From: Mucidula mucida
Lineage: Eukaryota; Basidiomycota; Agaricomycetes; Agaricales; Physalacriaceae
Assembly: GCA_015501055.1 (NCBI GenBank)
Contig: JADNYV010000027.1
Coordinates: 186,001 to 250,000 of the forward strand
Direction of reading: 5' to 3'
DNA: 64,000 nt
Within the stretch, counting starts at the first letter, position 1; every line of letters starts with the position of its first letter. Positions 54,764 through 64,000 of this stretch are shown here, in pieces. A program made the translations under genes and the position numbers. The notes below the pieces were generated by a model. It ran no database searches, was not told the origin of the DNA, and saw only the letters and a list, made by a program, of their open reading frames with translations.

Positions 54764-57700
54764 TGCGCAGTGTGGCTAGACGGAGGCAAAAAACGTATGG
54801 GAATCAAAGGATGCGAAAGAGTGCCGAAACGAACACGTCGGTATACATATACCTGGGAACTGTAACTGATATCAGCCTCGAGGCCGGCCAACGGTGGCTG
54901 ATGAAACCTTACATACACCTTTCAACAGCGGGATCAGTTGGGATCTCATTCCTAGATTCGTTCATACTCGGATAGAAACACTGGGACGGCGATAGCGGTG
55001 GATGCCACACACCATCAACGAACGGTTACGGTTATCCTGCTCTACTGGCTTTCTCAGGTGTTCTTCCTTGGGTCCAGCCCGTCCCCGGCCAGCTCGTCGT
55101 CAACGCGCAAAACCGCAGCTACCACACCTGTACTCACTTATCGTCCAATCACACGCCTCCAATATATGGACCCACAGCCCACAAGCTCTTTTGTCTTTCA
55201 CGTTGCCCGTTCTCAGTGGCGCTCGCTTATCAGAAGACTCTGGCTCAAGGTTTGGGTTGACAACCTTTATAGACGATCTTCTCTATTAGGCTGCGCTTCC
55301 AGTCCATGAAAGAACGACGCCACCGTGATAGAACATTGCAGTGGGTATGTGGTCAGGGCTAGGCTAGACCGCCCTTGTTCCCGAGTTGTCAACCAACTCG
55401 TCTCTATCACCTCTATCGGGCAATATTCAGCATCAGTGTACACAGACTCTCACTCCAGTACCTGTTCAATCGCACGCGCTCACATCCGACCAACTTCTTG
55501 GCGCCACCTTGCCTGCGCACTTATACTGTTCCCGCCCACGCGCCTCGTCCTTATCTCACCCCCAGCGCACTCGAAATCAAACGCTATAATATAACGTCAT
55601 CCTCGCCACATCAAAAGGTCTTTAGGCATATCACTGCATGGACTTTGTCTCAACCCCTTAGCTGTAAAATACACCCTGTGATCAACGTTCTCAAATAGTA
55701 AACAATCAACGCGATATCTCGCCGATGCTTGACTCAGACTCGGACCGCGATTAATAACCTTGGTGACCCGGAGATTTCTATTGAAAGATGAACGTCGAGC
55801 GCCACTCAACGTCCCTCTATCTCTCTCTGCGCTTTCGCTGACTCGGTATTCAGGCGGACTGTTATCAGCCACGTCGACCTCACGACAGCTGAGAGGCCTT
55901 TCACCGAATCATTCATCCCATTACAACAAACATCTGAATCATGATAAACACAAATGAATGAATGACAGGAATATGACGAATGCCGGCACCAGATAGCGGT
56001 CTGTAAACGCCTCCGAGATCAATTGGTGGTGCAACGCCACACACGCCTTCGGCTTACACCGAATCAGCACTGTACACAACGAAAGTGGGACAATCTAGTG
56101 CTGCGTACCAACGCCTCATTCCCTCCTCGTTGTCCTAAATCCATATATAAAATCGCCCGACCATCAATCGATTGACAAGGGCTTACCCTCCTCGTACTTT
56201 ATTCAAAGCAGTGTAATTCAGCCCGCAGAGCCAAGCCTCGAGGCGAACATGTTGCTGTCATAGTCGCGTCATGCACTCGACGCGTATCAGAACAAAGAGG
56301 ATGCCTCTGCAAATGTAACGACCCGCCCCCCACACGATGCGTCGCCTCATGTTGCGATCCCACTTGTCCAAAAGGAAAACAAAAGCCGCGCTCTCCAATG
56401 ATTATGATGGAGTGTAGATGATCCGTCTAGCTCTCACACGGAAGGACCTCAGTTATTTACTTGACCGTGTGGAACGTCGGAAATGAACGTCAACAACAGC
56501 AGTGACCGTTCAAGAAGAAGAAGAAAGAACATCAACAGCATTGTAGTCGTAGTAAAAAAACGACGTTCGAATGATGCATCATGCTGCCCCGGGCACACGA
56601 AGACAGCCTGAGCCATGTGAAATGCTATTCCCAGGCACCAGACAGTTTGAGCTGTTGAGGACCAGTTCGCTCATACTGGACATTCGAGCCCAGAACAAAG
56701 GGCCGGGGTGCGAATCCTCATGCGGTCTCCGTAAATATAGCAAGTTAGAGCTGACTTTCAACACCATTCCCCGGGTTCGATAAGACAAAGTTTCACCAAG
56801 GGAGAGAGTGGCGCTAGACTGAATTCCGGAAGAACACTACATATACACCAAGATGGTGTGCTATCCAACACGATGTCAGCAATTGTCCGAAGATAGATGC
56901 TAGAAGGGGGGGGGTTCTTGATAACCTCGGAAGCAAGTAAAATATGTGCCTCAGGCAGGAAAACGGTCATTAGCGCGGCTAGGCAGAACAGAAACAGCAA
57001 GACTTTCCTTGGCAGGAAGTCCGAAAAACCAAAAGCGCGCGCATAAGAGATTCTCCTTGACGGGCCGTCACCTTGAACTCGACAAATGCAGCACAAGACT
57101 CAACCAACAACACGCCCCCCAGGAACGGACATACGGAACAAGATGATAATCCATCGCTCGCTCAGTTTTGGAGCTCCGCGGCCAAAGTAATAATCAATCG
57201 TCAAATCGTTTCGCGTATCTGTGACGGAGGACTCACCTCTCCAAAATTCACCCATGGGACATGGAATCTACGCGAAGTTGAGAAGCCACGTCCACGTCGG
57301 CGATAACAATCGAATTGCGCCGTCCACCATCTACTGGGGATTGGCATGCGTTCTATCCAACACTGATCAGGAGAGGAACCAAGATCTGCTTCCGCGGGGA
57401 CACCGCAGTGCATTCGCGGTCGTCGACTGAGAACAACCGAATCGATGGTGTTCTCGAGAAGAAGCAAAAGTGGATGATGACACTCGCGGGTAAGCGTTAG
57501 TCCTTCATCGGATAACCACAGGAAACTTGGGGTTGTAGAACGAAGAACGAGTCAGATTTATTTCCGAAGACGCAGGAATTGTACTGACCCAAGGCGTCTT
57601 TTCGAATTTTCGAGACCGGAACCAGGTCTCGAAAATTCGACATGACGCATCGATGGGGGGGGGGGGGGGCGTCACCTCGAAGAGAAAAATACCTCCTTGA

Positions 57701-57779
57701 GGTATACAGAACGCGAACTAGTGAAGGATTAGAAAACAGCAGGTCGTGTATCCGATGCGGAGTGGGGGAAGGACTCACA
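54764..57779. other. 3-kb region without a supported gene
   Basis: Only short overlapping frames (under 110 residues) with no domain or splice pattern. It holds a perfect hairpin (57602-57640) and a 15-G tract (57655-57669) at its right end. No terminal repeats or transposase motifs recognised. May contain non-coding RNA or decayed sequence. Confidence 0.45.
57602..57640. repeat. perfect 16-bp inverted repeat with 7-nt loop
   Basis: TCGAATTTTCGAGACC (57602-57617), loop GGAACCA, complementary arm 57625-57640. It lies about 140 bp downstream of the stop codon of the minus-strand F-box gene, next to a 15-G tract at 57655-57669. Confidence 0.9.
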
Positions 57780-59568
57780 TCATCGACGCGCATGCCCACA
57801 ACCATCCGCATGACCTTCAGCCTCCGCACCACCAACCAAACACACCACCGGCACCCCACACGCATCCGCGAACCTATCCTCATTATCCACATCCCCCTGC
57901 GTCATCCCCACAAACCCATCCAGCCTCTCCCACGTCTGCGCGTCCTTATCAAAATGCACTACCTTGGTAATATCATTGTACGCTGGGTCCTGCAGCCCGC
58001 GATTCACCCACGCGCGTATAATGATGCGCCGCTGGTTGCAGATTGGGCTACGCCAGCGTTCCAGCCGCGTGAAGGCGGCGAGGATGGGTGTGGTGGATGG
58101 GTTGGTATGCGTATGCAGAGGGATTTGAGGGTTGGAGCGGGAGCGAGGACGCGTATTTTTTCGGGGAGCGCGTTAGTCGGAGGAACGGGTCCGTGATTTA
58201 TTTCGAGGAGGAACATCAGTTTCTTTCTTTTGTGGCGCCCACTTCCGAGCGTTGGATGGCGGAGGAGGTGGCGGAAGAATTGCGGCTGAAGAAGAGCCCC
58301 GTTCACGAAGTGAAATCGTTGCAGTAGCCAAGCCGCTCCGACCTTTCTTCTTCACTTTGGCTACCTTAGCCTGCGCCGGCTTATTCGAGCTACTGGCAGG
58401 TTGCGGATTAAGCGCGTTGGTCGCCTCCAACCACTTGTTAATCATCTTCTCATACTCCCTAGCTCTTCGCGAACCACCGAGGGCCAGCGCTTACCCATCT
58501 GATACCACGGGTCTTCTACCGCTTCTGGGATCGCGGTATTCCCTAATGATGCACTGAGAGCAAGACACCCGTCTAGGATTAAGTGCTCCAGGTGAGAGAA
58601 ACGGGTGATGATTGCATCCACGTCCATTTCCGTGATATTGGCCGTTGATAAATCAAGCGACCGCATATGTGCATGGGTTACTGCGGTGTTGTGCGTGAAC
58701 GCGCGCGAAAGTTGGCGAGATGGGAGATGGAAGCGGAGGCTGGCGATTTGTTTGCATGCTAGGAGCGCGCCCAAGGGACTATCGAGGCGGAAAAACACGA
58801 TTGGTTGCGCAAATGATCTCCCCTGAGGAATGTTGACTATAGACGGATCCAAAGGCTCTTGAATGATGGACAGCAACTTCAGAGCGGGATGTGGCCATTC
58901 GGATAGTACAATTAGAGTGCTGTCGAAATAAGATCCCTAGGGGCAGCTACATTAGCGCTAGTCGTAAGATGGGAGTACGGCCTTGTTCAAAAACCGACAG
59001 AGACGTGTACGAGGCGGCCTTACCTTGAGGAACGGCAGATAGGAAGCCTTTTCGACGCTAGAAAAGGGTTGAGTGATGACAATGATGGACAACTGAATGG
59101 TTTGATCTAGACGCACTATGGACGAAACCTAAATTCCAGGTGTTCAATATCCGGCATATCACGCCGCAACGTAATAGACATCTCTTCCAGATGCTCTGGT
59201 GTAAAGTTGCGAGGACCGACTCTGATGGTGAGTTTCTTGATCTGTTTCAACAGAGTAACAAGATTGATGACTTGATCTGCATCTGCGTCCCAGCATTCGA
59301 GATGGAACTCTTGAACTTGGGAAGCGGCGCGATCAATGGATATGGTGGTCTTGCCGTCAGAGTTGGTGGATAATACGCGGAGACGTCGATACAATTGGAA
59401 TACGCGATCCCCTTTGTAGATTTTGATTACCGTAAAAAGAGCATCGGTAGGTACAGGGGAGCGAGGGATAGCGCGAGAAAGGGCTAAGACAATTGGTGGG
59501 CGAATTTCCGGTTCAAGAAAAGAAATGATGGCATGGTAGAGTTCAGCAGGTAGAGAATCCAATGACAT
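57780..59568 (-). CDS. F-box protein
   Basis: The N-terminal F-box-like stretch MSLDSLPAELYHAIISFLEP is followed by LALSRAIPRSPVP and a leucine-rich part (LVTLLKQIKKLTIRVGPRNF, DIEHLEFRFRP, FDSTLIVLSEWPHPALKLLS, MRSLDLSTANITEMDVDAII, FSHLEHLILDGCLAL). The C-terminal region has a Lys-rich segment and ends GVPVVCLVGGAEAEGHADGC GHARR. This order recurs in a known Agaricomycete F-box group. Introns of about 50 bp separate the exons; exact joins between 58900 and 59110 and near 58450 were not fixed. Probably a substrate receptor of an SCF ubiquitin ligase. Confidence 0.7.
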
Positions 59569-59908
59569 CTAGGATCTTCTAAAGGGAAATGAGAAGTGAG
59601 CAGCATGTCGAGTGGCAACAGCGGAACATATACTATACCTGGGTACCGGTTTAACTTTCCGTAATAGTAACTGAGAGGGTCGAGCCCTACCCGCCGTAAG
59701 TCGAAATGGCTATAATAAATACACAAAATAATACGACGGTTAGCGTCTCGCCATGATCATGAACGTTGTGAACGATATCGATGACGACCCGCGGCGTGCG
59801 TTACCGTTCAGCAATTTGCGGCTGGGCTCGCCTTCCCGATTTGGACATCCTCCTTCAACCGTCACCTCCTCCTCGTCGCTCTCATTTCCCCAGTTTACCT
59901 TTAACACC

Positions 59909-61217
59909 ATGGACGGTGATCTCTGCGAATTTGGCAACTTGTGCACGACCTGAGCGAGCAGCTGGCCATAATCAGAAACTTACTGCAACGCTGCAAGCGC
60001 AGGCAAATTCCCTAAAGGTGCGCGTGGACGCCATGTTTCGCAGCTTGTCTTGATTAATGGCGTAGAACCAAGCTTCGAATAACGCCAATGGCTTTGTTCT
60101 GCGCAGATTCAATACGGACATATCAAAAGGTGTGTGGGACGACTCGGAATGAACCCATATAGCTCATTGAATCATAGAGTTCTTCGAATCAGAGCTCGAG
60201 CGAATGAACGCGCAAATAATCATAGAAAACCAGACCTTGCTGCACGAAAACAAACAACTCAGTGTTCTGCTAAAGGAGTACGAGTCGACCTTGGATACTG
60301 TCATGACAAAGTTTAGAAACCACGCGGTATATGCGTTGTCCTCCTAGTCATGTCTCATCTGATTCTTGTAGCTTGCTGCTCAACAACACGACTAACATTG
60401 ACGCGACACTACGAAGCCTGTTCATGACTCGCGAAAACCAAACATTATCCACCGACTTGACCTCGTCGACAAATATGTCTCGTTCCCTCCAAACTCTCTC
60501 CCATAGTCTTCGGAATCTCATTCGTTCCATGGCTGGCGAGAACCCAGAAGAAGACGAGCACCCAACGACTCTGAATCTGACTATGATGGTCAGGAAGAGT
60601 TTATAACGCCCGCCGAGCTCGAGTCCCTATTGAACTATTTTGACAAGACGGGGCACTATGGGGACGCCGCTGGACGCGAAGATTGGGCTACGGAACGCGA
60701 ATACGAAATATCGCGTCTGGAACGCGAGAACGAAGAGCTGCGCAAGATGTTGGGCATTGACGCTGAAAGCATCGCGCAGACTGGCGTCAACATGGACGCG
60801 GAGATCAAGAAAATGGACAGAGGGCGCCACCCGGAGCTTTCGCAGAGACATCGGCCTGGCAGTGGACATCAGAGGGAGGAAAGCGGGGATATATGGTGGC
60901 CGACGAATCCCCAACCTCAGCAGCAACAACAGCAACAGCAACAGCAGTATCAGCAACAGATGCAACAGCAGCAGCAGATGCAGAATCAGAGTGGAGCACC
61001 GTTACAGAGGGCAATGGAGCTGTCTGGGGCGAATATGAGGATGGGTGTGCCGAGACGGACGGCGTTCTTTGGGAATCAGAGAGGTGGGTCTTCGCTGGGA
61101 CGTGGCGCGCCTCCTTCAGGTGCTGGACCACCACCGAATCCATGGTCTGCGCCACCGTCTCCAGCGCCTCCTGTGGTTTCGGATAGGATGTGGCCAGCGC
61201 AAGGCGGCTCCACATAG
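59909..61217 (+). CDS. SIKE/FGFR1OP2-like coiled-coil protein, STRIPAK complex
   Basis: Pieces in order: [128 protein letters not shown], then the C-terminal [20 protein letters not shown]. This is the SIKE family, whose fungal member (SCI1 in Sordaria) is a STRIPAK subunit acting in cell fusion and development. At least four single-base corrections are needed (about 59933, 59962, 60398, 60412, also 60557). The C-terminus has a Gln-rich CAG/CAA run (60915-60985) and a Pro/Gly-rich end. Confidence 0.75.
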
Positions 61218-61515
61218 ATCTCAGTCGATGATTGTTTGTATAATTTATTTTGTTCTGGGCGCTGTCTATGATTGCGCTACACGTAAATGAGTCGTTGAGA
61301 GGATTGCTGTGTTTTCGTCAGAATGGACAGGGTCGGAGCGTGGGAAAGAGGTGATTGGCGGGAGAGTCGAGTCTGATTTTGCACGGCCATCTTGTAAACA
61401 GCCCCCTTGAGCCTTCATTCACTTTCTGATACTCTGTCCATTTCTCGTTTCTTTTGTTGGACGCTGCCAGCTTCGTAGTTGAACGGCAGTAAAGGAGAAC
61501 CCCACCAACTTCATT

Positions 61516-62313
61516 ATGGCATCACTCGCAGGCCTTTCTGCCTCTGTTACGCGTATTCTCTTCCTTAGCGGTTTTCCCAAGGAGCTCAAGACAAAGGACA
61601 TCCAGAGTGCCTTTTCGGATTGGGAGAATGGCAATGGCGGCTTCAAGATCAAGTGGTTGGATGACACTAGTCTTTTGATTGTCTTCCAAGATCCCTCAGT
61701 TGGTGAGTGCACTTGATACTTTTTTTGTTACTCGACCTGACTGTTTTATCCAGCCAAGCGTGCATATCTGCAGACGCTCGCCTTCCCGCCGCCCATACTC
61801 ACATCGCCCAACGGGGTCACTGCCAGCATCCGGCCGTACGACGGGGCAGACGCCCAAAATGTAATCCAGAACGTCAACCAGCGGCACAACTCGAATCCCT
61901 CGCGCGGGCACAACACCCGCGCCAACTCCATCTCCGTCTTTCCCAGCCGCGGCATGTCCGCGTCCATCTCCGGAAACAACTTTCGGCCCACAAATGTGAG
62001 CATTCCCGAGTTCCAGTCCAACGGCGGCGACCATTCCCCCACGCTGCCCAGCCTGCCTACCCACCCAACGCTCAACTCTTTGATCAGCTCGTCCCTGGGG
62101 GACGCGGTGAACAACCCGACCAACCCGCCCTCGGATCCCGCAATTCTCGCAACGAGTCTCCATCCGGACATGAGCTCGCTCAGCGGGGGCCCGAGGATTG
62201 GTGATCCGGGAAAGAGAATGCTGGGTGCGGCGCTGGGTGTTAGGCATCCCGGCCTTGGTCCCAGGATGGTCAATGGAAACGGAAACATGAACGCTGGTTT
62301 GGTCGTGGAGTGA
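61516..62313 (+). CDS. Thc1/R3HCC1-type RRM protein
   Basis: Exons 61516-61702 and 61754-62313, 248 residues, no frame problem. The N-terminal 90 residues form an RRM-like domain: SVTRILFLSGFPKELKTKDI, AFSDWENGNGGFKIKWLDDT, SLLIVFQDPSVAKRAYLQTL. The region after it is disordered, rich in Asn, Ser, Pro and Gly. The RRM pattern fits the Thc1/R3HCC1 group by recall, but no R3H domain is present. Function unknown, probably RNA-related. Confidence 0.65.
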
Positions 62314-63578
62314 TGCAAACTTGAAGTTTAACACCCCTGCTTTTTCCGTATGATATCGAGGCTCTTTTTCTTCTTCTTATTTCTCATGTTTCGCAACTAA
62401 TTCGGTGGAAATGTGTGTTTTGTTGGAGAGGGGGCTTGGGGCAATTTTTTTTCTCTTTCTGTCACTGTAACCAATAACATTCCTTTAGGCTTTCTTCCAT
62501 AATCCCACAAAGTAGCAAGTACATAATGTATACTCTTTGCTAGCCCATCTGTCGAATTCAGTCGAGCGAGCTTTCATTCCATCCAAGCTGGCACGTGGGG
62601 TTCTCTTCAAGGCACCCCTTGTGTCCGAATTCGAAAGCACAAAGGCCACAGAGAACAATGCCCGGCGTCTGCCAGCAGCTGTTGAGCCCAATTTAATTAT
62701 ATCCTGTGCGTTCCATCAATGATTCACCATCCATCCACCGGTTCGAAGGGCTTCGAATCAGCAAATGATGCTACTTCGCGGTGTTTGCGCATTCAGACGT
62801 TGCTCACTTGATTCCGCTCCGCAGTTCTCCTTAGGCCATCGTAGCCCACCTCACACAGCCGACGGCCTCCGCTACCGCCTTGGAATTTCCAAGTCCCACA
62901 CGGTTTGAAATCATCACTCGCGGCATCAAGCTAAGCGCCACGAACAAGGTTTTCGCTTGCCTGGGTACCTTTTGATGGGGACCCTGCTCACCCACTGTTT
63001 TTGTTGTTGTCAGGCCGTGTTCTGATATCTCTGGACCATGTTCCATGAGTACTGTAGCTGTTGAGTGCTTGACAGCGCCTAAACGTACGTATCAAATCCG
63101 TAATAAATATGTTGTTGTTGTTGTTGTTGTTGTTGCTTGCCGCCCTGCATTGTGAGTCTTACTGCCTTTGTGTTTAGATTCTCGCGATTCGAGGGCACGA
63201 AACTTGTGATTTCCCCCGATATGTCGCCCTCTCTCTGGGATTTCCTGAATTTGACATGTCATTGGAAGGATAAGTTCGCGAACGCTGTCGCGGTCCATTT
63301 ATTCATTTTGATCTTCTTTATTTAAATAACTCTTTTTTTTCTTTTTATTTTACCACAGCACCAACCGGAACCGGGAACGTGGTGTGGGTTGATACCCATT
63401 GTGTCAACCTGATCAGCGCCACAATATGGTGCCCAGCGAAGAAGCGGGAGATTTTGGGCGATTGAATAAATGAGGCGTCGAAACGCCGCGCGATCGTTAT
63501 AAAAAGGGCCCCCTTCCACTTCCTTCTACTTCAGACTCCCCCCCCACCTTGTGTCGCGTTGATTTCCCCCCCCCCGCT
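62314..63578. other. intergenic with GTT microsatellite and pyrimidine tracts
   Basis: No gene seen. Contains a GTT microsatellite at about 63109-63135, a T-rich tract near 63330-63350, and C-rich runs just before the next gene. Confidence 0.55.
63498..63505 (+). promoter_or_regulatory. TATA box of the last gene
   Basis: TATAAAAA about 80 bp upstream of the ATG at 63579, followed by a C/T-rich leader typical of strongly expressed fungal genes. Confidence 0.6.
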
Positions 63579-64000
63579 ATGCAGTACGACTATCCTGCCG
63601 AATCATCATCACGGACAGTGTCCCGCCAGTGTTCGTCTGCGCCTGCAGTCCCGAGTACGTCTTTCATCTGTTCCTTTCATGGATGCCTGAATAACAGCGC
63701 CACAGCACCCCAGCAGGACTACACTTACTGGGAGCCAGCCTCCGCGAGCTACGCGTCGCTGTATGATCCCTATAATACATTCGCTCCACCACCGCCACCT
63801 CCCCCACAGTCACTTGAGGACCCACCATCGTCACCCATGTCGCTGTACTCCCCTCTGTCTGATGCAGAGTATCCCTACACGCCAGGCATGGACGTACCCT
63901 CGGCCCCGCAATCGCACTCGGTCTATCCCGTGCAAACAACTTCCTTTGACGCAACGGAGGTTTGGCCGCAGACTCAGTGGCCCTATCTTAAACACGACGT
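63579..64000 (+). CDS. unknown protein, start only, cut by the window end
   Basis: Begins MQYDYPAESSSRTVSRQCSS; after an intron of about 50 bp (donor GTACGT near 63656) it continues APQQDYTYWEPASASYASLY, a run of prolines, and SPMSLYSPLSDAEYPYTPGM. The Ser/Pro/Tyr-rich start resembles N-termini of basidiomycete transcription regulators, but no domain lies inside the window. Confidence 0.55.
   Translation, partial: MQYDYPAESSSRTVSRQCSSAPAVPSTSFICSFHGCLNNSATAPQQDYTYWEPASASYASLYDPYNTFAPPPPPPPQSLEDPPSSPMSLYSPLSDAEYPYTPGMDVPSAPQSHSVYPVQTTSFDATEVWPQTQWPYLKHD

Noticed and set aside
60915..60985. CAG/CAA repeat as a possible expanded microsatellite
   Set aside because: It encodes a mixed Gln run in a disordered tail; common in fungi and interrupted by other codons.
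1..64000. CRISPR array or bacterial defence system
   Set aside because: The window is nuclear fungal DNA with spliceosomal introns; no regularly spaced repeats were seen.

Overview
The window is nuclear DNA of a mushroom-forming basidiomycete (Agaricomycete). The signs are a dense gene layout, introns mostly of 47-58 bp, a large set of FunK1-type fungal protein kinases, Agaricomycete-style F-box proteins and an etherase-type glutathione transferase. No RNA genes or CRISPR arrays were seen.

Layout. 0.2-2.8 kb: a single-pass membrane protein and an arylamine N-acetyltransferase (NAT). 2.9-10.9 kb: four FunK1 kinases in tandem (called K1-K4 here), ended by a scrambled NAT pseudogene in inverted orientation. 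11.9-20.3 kb: a rearranged zone with a severed FunK1 5' end, a multi-pass membrane gene, two inverted GFA-domain genes (one frameshifted) around a tiny ATP synthase subunit e gene, and a dead FunK1 kinase (K5) carrying a transposon-like insertion. 20.8-33.8 kb: mostly conserved housekeeping genes (GST, calnexin, U5 snRNP GTPase Snu114, prefoldin 1) plus two F-box genes. 34.1-42.3 kb: a second copy of the membrane gene-K1-K2-K3 block (K1', K2', K3'). 43.5-64 kb: Rab5 GTPase, a Mei2-like RRM protein, a damaged FAD oxidoreductase, NF-YB/HAP3, a LAMTOR2-like protein, an unknown Ser/Arg-rich protein, an F-box protein, a SIKE-like STRIPAK protein, a Thc1-type RRM protein and the start of a gene cut by the window edge.

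The most informative structure is the FunK1 region. Comparing the two blocks within the window suggests one inversion of about 10 kb (about 3.0 to 13.4 kb) that cut K1. It also shows exchange of kinase C-lobes between neighbouring genes, a tandemly duplicated intron-exon unit, and two short transposon-like insertions whose empty sites can be read from paralogues in the same window.

Caution: many clearly conserved genes (NF-YB, LAMTOR2-like, SIKE-like, F-box, FAD oxidoreductase) need single-base frame corrections, mostly apparent deletions. That pattern looks more like residual sequencing error than decay, so pseudogene calls that rest on one missing base are marked as uncertain. All coordinates and exon joins were worked out by eye.
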